Assembly: GCF_015244745.1 (NCBI RefSeq)
Contig: NZ_JABCQI010000004.1
Coordinates: forward strand, 1-64,000
Direction: 5' to 3'
DNA length: 64,000 nt
From: Gluconobacter cadivus
GTDB lineage: Bacteria > Pseudomonadota > Alphaproteobacteria > Acetobacterales > Acetobacteraceae
Below the pieces are notes generated by a model. It worked only from the letters and a program-made list of their open reading frames with translations, was not told the origin of the DNA and ran no database searches. Below are positions 19,803-33,287 of the stretch, piece after piece; positions within the stretch are counted from its first letter, which is position 1, and every line of letters begins with the position of its first letter. The translations under genes and the position numbers were made by a program.

Positions 19803-21227
19803 ATGGTGGAAAACGCTCAGTATCTGGACGCCAGCGCCTCCGCCCCCGGTTCGACGACACCGCTTGAGACCGCCTGGGTCCGCGTTCGTGAGAAACTGAA
19901 GAGTGAGGTTGGCGAGGTCGAATACCGGACGTGGCTCCGGCAGATCGTTCTGGGGCCACTCGACGAAGATGAACTGACTCTTTATCTGCCCACGCGATTC
20001 CTCCGCGACTGGGTTCGCAGCCAGTACGAGGAGCGCCTTCAGACGCTCTGGCGGACTGAGCGCGAAGACATCAAGGGCGTGGAGCTTCAGGTCAAGCGCG
20101 GGCTGCCCGAAGTCCCGGCGGACGACGCAGAAGACTCGGACGATGCAACAGGTCTTTCAAGTGAGACTGCACCGCAAAGCGCTGTGTCCGAGAGCCGGAG
20201 CGATCTGGCCGTCCCTCTCGATCCGCGCTTCACGTTCGACACTTTCATCGTCGGCAAGCCGAACGAATTCGCCTATGCCTGTGCGCGTCGTGTGGCCGAA
20301 AAGCCATCAAGCCCCGGCTTTAACCCGCTGTTTCTGTATGGCGGCGTAGGCCTCGGCAAGACGCACCTGATGCACGCCATCGGCACGGAACTAACCCGCA
20401 CCGGCAAGGTCTCCGTGGCTTATATGTCTGCGGAAAAGTTCATGTACCGCTTCATCGCGGCGATCCGTTCGCAGTCCACGATGGAGTTCAAAGAACAGCT
20501 CCGGTCCGTTGACGTGCTGATGATCGACGATCTTCAGTTTTTAATCGGCAAGGACAACACGCAGGAAGAATTCTTCCATACGTTCAATGCTCTTGTGGAT
20601 GCTGGCCGCCAGATCATCGTTAGTGCCGACAAGAGCCCATCTGACCTTTCGGGGCTTGAAGACCGTCTGCGGACCCGTCTGGGCTGCGGCATGGTCGCGG
20701 ATATCCATGCCACGACCTTCGAGCTGCGCATTTCCATTTTAGAAGCCAAGGCCAAGGCGTCGGGAACGCATGTTCCGTCCAAGGTTCTGGAATATCTCGC
20801 GCACAAGATCACGACCAACGTCCGTGAGCTTGAAGGAGCGCTCAATCGCCTGATCGCCCATGCCGATCTCGTTGGCCGCCCGGTGACACTCGATACGACG
20901 CAGGATGTTCTCAAGGACATGCTGAAAGCCCACGATCGCCGCGTCACGATCGAGGAAATCCAGCGCAAGGTTTCCGAGCACTGGAACATCCGCCTGACAG
21001 ACATGTCCTCTGCCCGCCGTGCGCGCGCCGTCGCGCGTCCGCGTCAGGTGGCCATGTATCTGGCCAAGCAGTTGACGAGCCGCTCGCTTCCAGAAATCGG
21101 GCGCAAATTCGGCAACCGCGACCACACGACGGTGATGCATGCCGTCAACCGCGTCACCGAGCTGATGGATCAGGACGCGTCTTTTGCCGAGGACGTGGAA
21201 CTGCTGCGTCGGATGCTCGAAGGCTGA
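19803..21227 (+). CDS. dnaA: Chromosomal replication initiator protein DnaA
   Basis: AAA+ ATPase that melts the replication origin. The 474-residue protein has an N-terminal domain I ([23 protein letters not shown]), an acidic linker (about 105-135), Walker [10 protein letters not shown] (180-188), Walker [11 protein letters not shown] and the C-terminal DnaA-box-binding helix-turn-helix with the [11 protein letters not shown] signature. The ATG at 19803 has a GGGGG Shine-Dalgarno; an in-frame ATG 15 bases upstream overlaps that site and is less likely. It leads a dnaA-dnaN-recF-gyrB series. Confidence 0.98.
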   Translation: MVENAQYLDASASAPGSTTPLETAWVRVREKLKSEVGEVEYRTWLRQIVLGPLDEDELTLYLPTRFLRDWVRSQYEERLQTLWRTEREDIKGVELQVKRGLPEVPADDAEDSDDATGLSSETAPQSAVSESRSDLAVPLDPRFTFDTFIVGKPNEFAYACARRVAEKPSSPGFNPLFLYGGVGLGKTHLMHAIGTELTRTGKVSVAYMSAEKFMYRFIAAIRSQSTMEFKEQLRSVDVLMIDDLQFLIGKDNTQEEFFHTFNALVDAGRQIIVSADKSPSDLSGLEDRLRTRLGCGMVADIHATTFELRISILEAKAKASGTHVPSKVLEYLAHKITTNVRELEGALNRLIAHADLVGRPVTLDTTQDVLKDMLKAHDRRVTIEEIQRKVSEHWNIRLTDMSSARRARAVARPRQVAMYLAKQLTSRSLPEIGRKFGNRDHTTVMHAVNRVTELMDQDASFAEDVELLRRMLEG

Positions 21228-21235
21228 CCTCGACC

Positions 21236-21272
21236 AGCCCCCGATCCCTCTCTTTCCCGAGGGGCGGGGGTC
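21236..21272 (+). other. Stem-loop between dnaA and dnaN
   Basis: CCCTC and GAGGG pair around an 8-base loop, and flanking C5 and G5 runs can extend the stem across an internal bulge. There is no T-run. It may modulate read-through from dnaA into dnaN. Confidence 0.35.
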
Positions 21273-21317
21273 TGCTAGGTTCTCTCAATTAATTCAAGAT
21301 CTTCCCCGAGGCCCGGA

Positions 21318-22442
21318 ATGAAATTCAAGGTTGACCGTACCCTGCTGCAACGGGCTCTGGCGCATATTCATGGCGTTGCGGAAAAGCGGAATACCATTCC
21401 CATTCTGGCCAACGTTCTGATGAGCTTTGAGGGCGATGTTCTGCGCCTGACGGCCACGGATATGGAAATTGCCGTCGTCGAAGATGTTCCCGCCACGGGT
21501 GAGCGGTCCGGCTCCACGACGGTGCCTGCCGCGGTGCTTTTCGAAATTGTCCGTAAACTGCCGGATGGTGTGACCCTTGAGTTCGATCATCAGGACAGCG
21601 AAGCGCCGCTCGCCCTGCGTGCGGGCCGTTATGCCACCAGCCTGAATGTCCTTCCGGTCGACGACTTCCCAGCTATGGTCGCCGGAGATCTGCCGCATCG
21701 TTTCTCGCTTCCCGCAGCAACCCTGCGTGGTCTGATCGACCGCACCAAATTCGCCATTTCGAACGAAGAGACCCGCTATTACCTGAACGGCATCTATCTG
21801 CACGTCGCAGAAAACGGGGCCACCCCGATGCTGCGCGCCGTCGCCACGGACGGCCATCGTCTGGCGCGTGTTGAGACGGATCTGCCCGAAGGCGCGCGCG
21901 GCATGCCGGGCGTCATTATTCCGCGCAAGACCGTCAACGAACTGCGCAAGCTGCTGGATGAAGGAGCAGCCGATCTGGAAGTCTCCCTGTCCGACACACG
22001 CATCCAGTTTCAGGCCGGACCAGTCCTTCTGACTTCCAAGCTGATCGACGGAACCTTCCCGGAATATGAGCGCGTTATTCCGAAGGGCAATGACCGCATC
22101 CTGCGCGTCGGCAAACGTGATTTCGCAGCGGCTGTGGGTCGCGTCGCGGCCATCAGCCAGGAACGGTCGCGTCCGGTCAAACTGTCGGTCACGCAGAACA
22201 TGCTGAACCTGTCCGCCACCAGCCCCGATCAGGGCGTGGCGCATGAGGAGCTGGACGAAAACGCCGTCTCCTACGATGCCGCACCGATCGAAATCGGCTT
22301 TCAGGCGCGTTATCTGACGGACATCACCGATCAGATCGACGTGGAAGTGGAATTCGCATTTTCCGACAGTTCCGCACCCACCATCGTGCGTGACACGGCG
22401 TCGCCTTCGGCGCTGTATGTTCTGATGCCCATGCGGGTCTGA
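21318..22442 (+). CDS. dnaN: DNA polymerase III subunit beta (sliding clamp)
   Basis: Ring-shaped dimer that tethers the replicative polymerase to DNA. The 374-residue protein shows the three repeated clamp domains, starting MKFKVDRTLLQRALAHIHGVAEKRNTIPIL. It has the ETRYYLNGIYLH and ATDGHRLA segments and ends in the conserved LYVLMPMRV. It lies 90 bases after dnaA and is followed 13 bases later by recF. Confidence 0.98.
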   Translation: MKFKVDRTLLQRALAHIHGVAEKRNTIPILANVLMSFEGDVLRLTATDMEIAVVEDVPATGERSGSTTVPAAVLFEIVRKLPDGVTLEFDHQDSEAPLALRAGRYATSLNVLPVDDFPAMVAGDLPHRFSLPAATLRGLIDRTKFAISNEETRYYLNGIYLHVAENGATPMLRAVATDGHRLARVETDLPEGARGMPGVIIPRKTVNELRKLLDEGAADLEVSLSDTRIQFQAGPVLLTSKLIDGTFPEYERVIPKGNDRILRVGKRDFAAAVGRVAAISQERSRPVKLSVTQNMLNLSATSPDQGVAHEELDENAVSYDAAPIEIGFQARYLTDITDQIDVEVEFAFSDSSAPTIVRDTASPSALYVLMPMRV

Positions 22443-22455
22443 ACACGAGCCACGA

Positions 22456-23559
22456 TTGAAACTGACCCGGCTCGCGCTGACGGATTTCCGGAACTATACC
22501 CACAGCGTCTGGACCCCGGATGCCTCCATTCTGGTCCTGACGGGAGAGAACGGGTCCGGAAAGACCAATCTGCTGGAAGCCGTTTCGCTGCTGGCACCCG
22601 GGCGTGGATTACGGGGCGCGTCTCTCCCTGCTATGTGTCGTACGGGAGCCGCGCGGTGGGGCGTTGCGGCGACGCTCCAGTCCGGTCTGGATGAATTCCG
22701 GATCGGAACAGGGAGTGAGTTAAACGAAAAACAGCGCCGGACATTCCGGCTCGATGGGGAAAATATTCGCTCTCAGGCCACGATTGGCCAAAGATTTTCC
22801 TGTGTCTGGCTGACCCCGCAGATGGATCGGCTTTTTCAAGAAGGCTCCAGCGGTCGGCGGCGCTTTCTGGATCGGCTGGTCATGGCGCTCTCTCCCGATC
22901 ATGGTCGCCAGATTGCCGCCCATGACCGCTCGGTTGTCAGTCGGAACAGGGTTCTGGCGGATCGCCCGACCGAGACAGCATGGCTCGCGTCCATTGAAGA
23001 TTCCATCGCCCGCCATGCAGTTGCGGCCTCTGCAGCCCGCCTCGCACTCGTTGAGAGTATGAACGCACATCCATTTGAGAATGATGGATTTTCTGCCAGC
23101 ACATTGCATCTGGACTGCGCTGTTTCGAACCGCCTGACATCTCAACCCGCACTGGACGTCGAAGACTGGATCAGAAACAGTCTTCAGCAGGCCCGAGCTG
23201 AAGATCGGCAACGCGCCGCCACGTCCATCGGGGCGCACAGGGCCGATTTCACCCTTTCGGACACCGCCACGGGACGTCCTGCAGAACTCTCCAGCAGCGG
23301 TCAGCAGAAAGTCATGCTGACCGGCACAATTCTATCCCATGCGCGGCTGATGACACAGGAACGGGGGCAGGCTCCCGCCATCCTGCTGGATGAACCTCTG
23401 GTCCATCTGGACGAAACCCGCCGCTTCGCCCTTCTCGACAGTCTTGAGAAACTGCAGGCCCCCGTTCTGATTACCGGTACGGACCGCACGCCTTTTGCAG
23501 CACTCGAAGGGCGGGCCCAGTTTTTTTCGGTCAGGAATGGAAGCATATCTCCGGCCTGA
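22456..23559 (+). CDS. recF: DNA replication and repair protein RecF
   Basis: SMC-like ATPase that helps load RecA at single-stranded gaps. The 367-residue protein has LTDFRNY near the N-terminus, Walker A GENGSGKTN (30-38), the signature SSSGQQKVMLTG and Walker B ILLDEPLVHLD. The start is a TTG, chosen because the MKLTRLALTDFRNY N-terminus is exactly that of the family and it follows dnaN closely. Confidence 0.96.
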   Translation: MKLTRLALTDFRNYTHSVWTPDASILVLTGENGSGKTNLLEAVSLLAPGRGLRGASLPAMCRTGAARWGVAATLQSGLDEFRIGTGSELNEKQRRTFRLDGENIRSQATIGQRFSCVWLTPQMDRLFQEGSSGRRRFLDRLVMALSPDHGRQIAAHDRSVVSRNRVLADRPTETAWLASIEDSIARHAVAASAARLALVESMNAHPFENDGFSASTLHLDCAVSNRLTSQPALDVEDWIRNSLQQARAEDRQRAATSIGAHRADFTLSDTATGRPAELSSSGQQKVMLTGTILSHARLMTQERGQAPAILLDEPLVHLDETRRFALLDSLEKLQAPVLITGTDRTPFAALEGRAQFFSVRNGSISPA

Positions 23560-23581
23560 CGCATGCCCACCGCTGGCCTAA

Positions 23582-26870
<3,289 letters not shown>

Positions 26871-26883
26871 GCGAGCACTCGAA

Positions 26884-26907
26884 CGAATTGCAATAATCGG
26901 CAATTCG
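26884..26907 (+). promoter_or_regulatory. Perfect 8-bp inverted repeat upstream of glmU
   Basis: CGAATTGC and GCAATTCG flank an 8-base spacer, 67 bases before the glmU start. It is AT-richer than its surroundings and has no T-run, so it looks more like an operator or leader hairpin for glmUS than a terminator. Confidence 0.4.
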
Positions 26908-26973
26908 AAGTGATGACACAGTCTGCGGGCTTCGTTTGACGCGGACCCGTGGTTTGGATACCCCGGGCAGAAC

Positions 26974-28308
26974 ATGACCGACACAACCCATCGCACCACT
27001 GCCATCATTCTCGCTGCGGGCCTCGGCACACGCATGAAATCCCGCCTGCCAAAGGCGCTGCATCGTTTGGGCAACCAGCCCATGATCAATCACCTCATCA
27101 CAACTGCCCGGCAGGTCTTCGATGATGTGGTCGTCGTCACGGGGCCGGATATGCCGGAACTCGAAGAGGCTGTCCGTCCGTTCAGAACCGTCACGCAGGT
27201 CGAACGGCTCGGCACGGCGCACGCAGCCAATGCAGCGCGGGACCTGTTCGGGGATGGGGATATTGCTGTTCTTTATGCTGATAATCCGCTGATTACCGCC
27301 GAGACCATGGAACGCCTGCTTGCGGCCCGTAGAGAGGGTGCCAGTCTGGCGCTTCTGGGAATGCGTCCAGCCGTTCCGGGACGTTATGGCAGGATTGTCG
27401 AAGACCACGGCAAGGTCGTGAAAATCGTCGAGTTCAAGGACGCAACCGAAGACGAGCGCAGCATCACGCTTTGCAATGCTGGCGTCATGTGTGCGGGAGC
27501 GGAGAATTTCCGAAACTGGCTGGAAAATGTTCGTAACGACAACGCTCAGGGCGAATATTACCTGACGGATGTCGTTGAAATGGCAGCTAAAGCCGGTTCA
27601 GTTGTTTGTGTGGAAGCGCCTGAAGAAGAACTGGCTGGCGTCAATTCCCGCTCTGAACTCGCACGCGCCGAGGCAACCCTCCAGACGCGCCTGCGAAATG
27701 CGGCGATGGATGCTGGAGTGACATTGGTTGCGCCGGATACCGTCTTTTTCAGCACGGACACCGTTCTGGAATCTGACGTGACGGTCGAGCCGAACGTCTT
27801 TTTCGGGCCGGGTGTAACGGTCCGTTCAGGCGCGCTTATTCGCGCTTATTCTCATCTTGAGGGCTGCGAAGTTGGAGAAGCTGCGCTGATCGGTCCTTAC
27901 GCCCGGCTCCGTCCCGGAACGGTCTGTGCCGCACAGACGCATGTCGGCAATTTCGTCGAGCTCAAGAACGTGGAGCTGGGCGAGGGCGCAAAGGCCAACC
28001 ATCTGACCTATCTGGGCGATGCTTCGGTCGGACGCGGCACCAATGTCGGGGCAGGGACAATCACCTGCAATTATGATGGCGTTTTCAAACATCGAACCAT
28101 CATCGGGGAACGGGTTTTCGTCGGCTCGGACGCCATTCTCGTGGCTCCCGTAACCATCGGTGACGATGCACTCGTGGGCGCGGGCAGTGTGATTACGGAT
28201 GATGTGCCTGCCGGTGACCTGGCTCTGGGCCGGACGCGCCAAACACTGAAAGCCGGACGCGGCCTTCAGATCAAACAGTCTCTTAAAGCTCGGAAGGAAC
28301 AGGGCTGA
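26974..28308 (+). CDS. glmU: Bifunctional UDP-N-acetylglucosamine pyrophosphorylase / glucosamine-1-phosphate N-acetyltransferase
   Basis: Makes UDP-GlcNAc for peptidoglycan and lipopolysaccharide. The 444-residue protein has the nucleotidyltransferase signature LAAGLGTRMKSRLPKALH near the N-terminus and GEYYLTDVV. A C-terminal left-handed beta-helix has hexapeptide repeats, with the acetyltransferase core GNFVELKN, ANHLTYLGDA and NVGAGTITCNYDG. Its stop overlaps the glmS start by one base (TGATG), so the two are coupled. Confidence 0.97.
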   Translation: MTDTTHRTTAIILAAGLGTRMKSRLPKALHRLGNQPMINHLITTARQVFDDVVVVTGPDMPELEEAVRPFRTVTQVERLGTAHAANAARDLFGDGDIAVLYADNPLITAETMERLLAARREGASLALLGMRPAVPGRYGRIVEDHGKVVKIVEFKDATEDERSITLCNAGVMCAGAENFRNWLENVRNDNAQGEYYLTDVVEMAAKAGSVVCVEAPEEELAGVNSRSELARAEATLQTRLRNAAMDAGVTLVAPDTVFFSTDTVLESDVTVEPNVFFGPGVTVRSGALIRAYSHLEGCEVGEAALIGPYARLRPGTVCAAQTHVGNFVELKNVELGEGAKANHLTYLGDASVGRGTNVGAGTITCNYDGVFKHRTIIGERVFVGSDAILVAPVTIGDDALVGAGSVITDDVPAGDLALGRTRQTLKAGRGLQIKQSLKARKEQG

Positions 28309-30134
28309 TGTGCGGTATCTGCGGTATTGTCGGACACAAGCCTGCCAGCCCGATCGCCTTCGAGGCGCTGCGACGCCTGGAGTATCGCGGATATGATTCT
28401 GCCGGGATCGCGACCCTGACAGCGTCCGGCGATATCGAACGTCGTCGCGCTGCGGGAAAGCTCGATAATCTGGAGCGCGTCCTCAAAGAGCATCCGCTGC
28501 ACGGCACCACGGCCATCGGTCATACCCGTTGGGCAACGCATGGCGCTCCCACCGAAAACAACGCCCACCCCCATGAAGCCGGGCGTGTGGCAATCGTTCA
28601 TAACGGCATTATCGAGAACTTCGCAGCCCTTAAGGAAGAACTGGAAGCGAAAGGGCGTGTGTTTCGGACCGAAACGGATTCCGAAACCGTCGCCCATCTG
28701 GTCGATGACTATCTGGAGCAGGGACTGCCGCCCCGGGAAGCCGCGTTTGCGGCCATCAAGCGACTGGAAGGGGCCTATGCCATCGCCATGATCTTCAAGG
28801 ATCATGAAGGTCTGCTGATTGGCGCCCGTCATGGCGCACCGCTTGCTGTCGGCTACGGTGACGGCGAGATGTTTCTGGGCTCGGACAGCATTGCACTGGC
28901 CCCCATGGCCCGGAAAATGACCTATCTCGAAGACGGGGACTGGTGCGAACTCACAACAGATAGCGTCAGAATTTTTGACATGACCGGCGCTGAAGTCAGC
29001 CGTCCGGTTCAGGATCTCACCTTTATGGCAGGGCAAGTCGGCAAAGATGGCTACCGGCACTACATGGAGAAGGAACTCCATGAACATCCGGTCGCCATCG
29101 GGCAGACGCTGAAACGGATCACGGACCCGGCCTCCAAGCGCATTACGCTACCGCCGATGCCGTTCGATCCGGCGCAGGTTCCGCGCATCACCATCACGGC
29201 CTGCGGTTCCGCCTATTATGCCGGGATGGTCGGCCGGTACTGGCTGGAATCCCTTGCGCGCATTCCGGTGGAAATCGATGTTGCGTCCGAAATGCGCTAC
29301 CGCGAGCCGCCCCAGCCGGACAAAGGCGTGGCGCTGCTGATCTCACAGTCCGGCGAGACCGCGGATACGCTTGGTGTTCTGCGCAGCCTCAAAAAGGCCG
29401 GTCAGAGCATTGTCTCGGTTCTGAATGTCGAACACTCCACAATCGGGCGGGAGAGCGATCTCGTTCTAGGCATGGATGCAGGACCGGAAATTTCCGTTGC
29501 TTCGACCAAAGCCTTCACCGCGCAGCTTTCTGTTCTGGCAGCACTGGCGATCGAATTCGCCCGTGCGCGTGGGACGATGGATCAGGCCCGCGAAGAACGT
29601 CTGACGGCAAGTCTGCTGGATCTGCCGTCACGGGCCGCAGAAGTTTTTACCCGCACCAAGGACATTCAGGCTATGGCCACCCTTGTCGCGCAGGCGCGTG
29701 ATGTCCTGTATCTGGGACGCGGGATTTGTACGCCGATTGCCTTTGAAGGTGCCTTAAAATTAAAAGAAATCAGTTATATCCACGCCGAAGCTTATGCTGC
29801 GGGTGAACTGAAACACGGTCCGATCAGCCTGATCGACCAGACCGTTCCGGTCGTCGCAATTGCCCCCTCCACGATCCTGTTCGACAAAACACTGTCCAAT
29901 CTTCAGGAGGCCAAAGCGCGCGGTGGGCGCATTCTTGTCTTCACCGATGCGGCAGGCGCCAAACGCCTTGAAGGTGTGGCGGAACAGATCGTCATCATGC
30001 CTGATGTAGACGCTTTCGTCGCACCGATCCTGTATGCCATTCCCGTTCAGATGCTGGCCTATGAGGTCGCGCTTCTGAAAGGTACGGATGTGGATCAGCC
30101 GCGCAATCTTGCGAAATCCGTGACGGTCGAGTGA
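28308..30134 (+). CDS. glmS: Glutamine-fructose-6-phosphate aminotransferase (isomerizing)
   Basis: First committed enzyme of amino-sugar synthesis, making glucosamine-6-phosphate. The 608-residue protein starts MCGICGIVG, exposing Cys2 as the glutaminase nucleophile, followed by RLEYRGYDSAG and HTRWATHG. Two SIS domains form the isomerase part (SGETADTLG, ASTKAFTAQL) and the C-terminus ends DQPRNLAKSVTVE as in the family. It is coupled to glmU. I saw no glmS ribozyme in the leader, which is not expected outside Gram-positives. Confidence 0.98.
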   Translation: MCGICGIVGHKPASPIAFEALRRLEYRGYDSAGIATLTASGDIERRRAAGKLDNLERVLKEHPLHGTTAIGHTRWATHGAPTENNAHPHEAGRVAIVHNGIIENFAALKEELEAKGRVFRTETDSETVAHLVDDYLEQGLPPREAAFAAIKRLEGAYAIAMIFKDHEGLLIGARHGAPLAVGYGDGEMFLGSDSIALAPMARKMTYLEDGDWCELTTDSVRIFDMTGAEVSRPVQDLTFMAGQVGKDGYRHYMEKELHEHPVAIGQTLKRITDPASKRITLPPMPFDPAQVPRITITACGSAYYAGMVGRYWLESLARIPVEIDVASEMRYREPPQPDKGVALLISQSGETADTLGVLRSLKKAGQSIVSVLNVEHSTIGRESDLVLGMDAGPEISVASTKAFTAQLSVLAALAIEFARARGTMDQAREERLTASLLDLPSRAAEVFTRTKDIQAMATLVAQARDVLYLGRGICTPIAFEGALKLKEISYIHAEAYAAGELKHGPISLIDQTVPVVAIAPSTILFDKTLSNLQEAKARGGRILVFTDAAGAKRLEGVAEQIVIMPDVDAFVAPILYAIPVQMLAYEVALLKGTDVDQPRNLAKSVTVE

Positions 30135-30212
30135 AGAATTTTCCTATTCGGAGAGCTTATTTTTCATTCATTATAACGGTATGGACCATGAAACACTAAA
30201 AGGGACGTAAAG

Positions 30213-33179
30213 ATGGGTGGAGACGCAATATCCGGAACACCTGCCGGAAATTCAGGCCTTTCCCCCAGCGCCCCCGAAATCGCCCTGCGTGAGGCTTTCG
30301 TCAGAAGGCTGAACGAGCAGGGCTTTGAAGGTGATATCGACCTGCGGGTTTCCTCGCGGCTGATTTCTTCCACCGACAACAGCATTTATCAGCGTCTCCC
30401 GGCTGCGGTCATTCACCCGCACACCGGAGAAGACCTCAACCGGGCCGTGAAAGCGGCTTCCGACGGGGATCTGACGCTCGCAATCCGGGGCGGCGGCACT
30501 GGCACCAACGGCCAGTCCCTGACCGATGGCGTCGTGGTTGACGTCTCACGTCATCTGGACCGGATCCTCGATTTCAATGCCGAAGCAGGCACGGTCACCG
30601 TTGAGCCGGGCGTTATTCTGGCGCGGCTCAACGCCTTTCTGAAGCCCCATGGTTTTTTCTTTCCGCCAACCGTCTCAACCGCTACGCGCGCGACGATTGG
30701 CGGCATGATTGCGACGGATGCTTCCGGCAAAGGCTCACGGATTTATGGCAGGACATCCGACTATATCGAGGCGATGGATGTCGTTCTTGCAGATGGAAGC
30801 GATCTTGCGGTTGGTCAGCTGACTGCTGAAAAGCTGCAAGACGCAATGACCGGAACCGGGCTTGCCGCTCGGGCTTATCGTGAAGTCCATCGGGTCGTCA
30901 CGGAGCGTGCGGAAGAAATCCAGCGCGTTTTCCCGGACATGAATCGTGGTCTGACCGGATACAATCTGCAGAATGTCCTGCTCGAAGACGGGAGCTTTCA
31001 TCTCGCACGACTGCTGGCGGGATCGGAAGGTACGCTTGCCCTGACCAAGAAGATCGTTCTACGCGTCAGACGACTGCCGAAATACCGTCAGCTTATCGTC
31101 GTCCGCTATGCCAGCTTCAATGAGACCCTACGGGACGTCCAGACCCTTTTGCCTGCCAACCCCTCCGCCGTTGAAGTGCTGGATGACCGTGTCCTCGCCA
31201 AGGCCCAGCAGGACGTGACATGGCATGCCCTTGAACGCGTTCTGGGCAATACGTCAACTCTACCGGTCAAGGGCATGAGCTTCGTCGAATTCGTGGGAGA
31301 CGATCTGGAAGTCCTGAAAAAGCAGATGGCTCATGCTGTTGGACTTCTTGAGAGCTCTCCCCATAAACCCATTGATTATAAACCAGTTTCTGATCCAGAA
31401 ATTATTGCGAACCTTTGGACCCTCCGGGAAAAATCCGTGGGACTGCTTGGGCGTCCGGACGGTCACAGGCAGGGTGTTCCTTTCGTCGAGGATACAGCCG
31501 TCCCCCCGGAGGTTCTGCCCGAATATGTCAGCGAGTTCCGCGACATTCTGGATGGGTATGGCTTGTCTTATGGAATGTTTGGACATGCGGACGTCGGATG
31601 CCTGCATGTTCGGCCTTTTTTGGACATGCTGACGGCTGAAGACCGGGCGCTGATCCGTCCAATTTCAGACGCGGTGGCTGAGTTGACGAAGCGTCATGGC
31701 GGTCTGCTCTGGGGGGAACACGGTCGGGGGTTCCGCGGGGAATTTTCGCCGCTGTTTTTTGGAGAAACTCTTTTTGCAGAACTGTGCCGCATCAAGGATG
31801 TCTTTGATCCCAAAGATATTTTCAATCGCGGCAAGCTGGCTCCGGGTGGAGCGGGTTATCCCGTTGACCGGATTGATGGCATCCCCTTCAAGGGCGGGTT
31901 TGACGAGGAGATCACACCTTCGCTGCGTGAATCTTACGGCCTGTCCGTAAGCTGCAACGGCAATGGTGCCTGTTTCAACCGCGAGCCGGACATGGCCATG
32001 TGCCCGTCTTACAAAATTACGAAAGACCGGTCGCAGTCTCCGAAAGGCCGCGCTCTGCTGCTTCGAAGCTGGGCAAGACTGCGCTCTTTAGCGGAAGATG
32101 CTCCTGATCGAGGGATGCTTCCTGCTCTGACAGAAGAGCTCAAGGCCTCGCTGGACACCTGCCTGTCGTGCAAAGCCTGCGCCACGCAATGTCCGATCCG
32201 CGTGGATATTCCGTCCATGCGTTCCAAATTTCTTTCAACCTATTTTCGTGAAAACCGCAGGCCGGTAAGGGATTATATCGTCTACTGGTTGGAACCGCTT
32301 CTGGCGGCAGGACGAACGACTCCCAAGCTCGCCAATCTCATGATGCACAATCCCGCATCGCAAGCCGTTCTATCCAGTCTGGGGCTGGTGGATCTTCCGC
32401 ATCTGCGACCGGCGCGGCTGAAGGCGGGCAGTCAGGTCAACCGGTCGTGGCTGCAACGCAACCGGAGCAATCCGCGCGCTGTCATCGTGATGCAGGATTC
32501 CTTTACCGGCAGCTTTGACGGGGTGCTTGTTGAGAAGGTTCATGCCCTGCTGACGCAGCTCGGGTTCGATGCGAAACTCACGCCTGTCTGGGACAATGGC
32601 AAAGCACGTCATGTTCTGGGGTTTCGCAAAGGCTTCGGCGTGACGGCGCGCGCGACCCTGAAGAAATTGAGGGCATTGGCGGAGTTCGATATTCCTGTCG
32701 TTTCTCTGGATGCAGCAACTGGTCTCATGTTCACGCAGGAATACCGGGAAGTGGCAGGAAACAAGCCGATACCGGCAGTTCTTCCGTTGGAGACTTTTCT
32801 GAGGCAACAGATCGGGCAGGGAGCACTGCAACCGCTTCCGGCCAGTCGCGACAGGCCTCGTATGACCGTGATTTCGCATTGCACGGAACAGGCAGCCCGA
32901 CCGGAAAGCGCCGGAGACTGGGCTTTTGTCCTTCAGCGTTATGGTGTGCCGGTGGAGGCTGGGAAAGCAGGTTGTTGTGGCATGGCTGGTCTGTTCGGGC
33001 ATCAGAAGGAACATGCCGGAATGTCACAGGCTATGTTCGAGCAGAACTGGGCCAGGAAAGTTGAGACACCGGTTCTCGCGACCGGGTTTTCGTGCCGCTG
33101 TCAGACCGAACGCATGGCCGGAATCCGTCCGTCCCATCCTGCAGAAACGCTGATTTCCATTTTGCAGGAACGCTTGTGA
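30213..33179 (+). CDS. FAD-binding and (Fe-S)-binding oxidoreductase, YdiJ type
   Basis: Large 988-residue flavoprotein joining an FAD-linked oxidase module to an iron-sulfur module. This is the layout of YdiJ-type D-2-hydroxyacid (D-2-hydroxyglutarate) dehydrogenases. The FAD domain shows IRGGGTGTNGQSLTDGVVVD and TIGGMIATDASGKGS. Cluster ligands lie in CNGNGAC...MCPSY and CLSCKACATQCP (from Cys650). The C-terminus has a CCG-type motif GCCGMAGLFGHQKEH, as in glycolate oxidase Fe-S subunits. It probably feeds electrons to the quinone pool. The exact substrate is inferred from family only. It stands alone with its own 78-base leader. Confidence 0.88.
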   Translation: MGGDAISGTPAGNSGLSPSAPEIALREAFVRRLNEQGFEGDIDLRVSSRLISSTDNSIYQRLPAAVIHPHTGEDLNRAVKAASDGDLTLAIRGGGTGTNGQSLTDGVVVDVSRHLDRILDFNAEAGTVTVEPGVILARLNAFLKPHGFFFPPTVSTATRATIGGMIATDASGKGSRIYGRTSDYIEAMDVVLADGSDLAVGQLTAEKLQDAMTGTGLAARAYREVHRVVTERAEEIQRVFPDMNRGLTGYNLQNVLLEDGSFHLARLLAGSEGTLALTKKIVLRVRRLPKYRQLIVVRYASFNETLRDVQTLLPANPSAVEVLDDRVLAKAQQDVTWHALERVLGNTSTLPVKGMSFVEFVGDDLEVLKKQMAHAVGLLESSPHKPIDYKPVSDPEIIANLWTLREKSVGLLGRPDGHRQGVPFVEDTAVPPEVLPEYVSEFRDILDGYGLSYGMFGHADVGCLHVRPFLDMLTAEDRALIRPISDAVAELTKRHGGLLWGEHGRGFRGEFSPLFFGETLFAELCRIKDVFDPKDIFNRGKLAPGGAGYPVDRIDGIPFKGGFDEEITPSLRESYGLSVSCNGNGACFNREPDMAMCPSYKITKDRSQSPKGRALLLRSWARLRSLAEDAPDRGMLPALTEELKASLDTCLSCKACATQCPIRVDIPSMRSKFLSTYFRENRRPVRDYIVYWLEPLLAAGRTTPKLANLMMHNPASQAVLSSLGLVDLPHLRPARLKAGSQVNRSWLQRNRSNPRAVIVMQDSFTGSFDGVLVEKVHALLTQLGFDAKLTPVWDNGKARHVLGFRKGFGVTARATLKKLRALAEFDIPVVSLDAATGLMFTQEYREVAGNKPIPAVLPLETFLRQQIGQGALQPLPASRDRPRMTVISHCTEQAARPESAGDWAFVLQRYGVPVEAGKAGCCGMAGLFGHQKEHAGMSQAMFEQNWARKVETPVLATGFSCRCQTERMAGIRPSHPAETLISILQERL

Positions 33180-33287
33180 AAACAGGGCGTTGATAACGAC
33201 ATAGCACCTCTGGACGCGTAGGGCCTGAACTGTAACAGTGTTGCTCGATCTCAAAAGGCTCGTCCTTGCCAGCAGGCCCTGTGGAGT

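Noticed and set aside
33180-33287. TPP riboswitch upstream of the ThiE-like gene
   Set aside because: The conserved thi-box segments are absent; only small inverted repeats are present.
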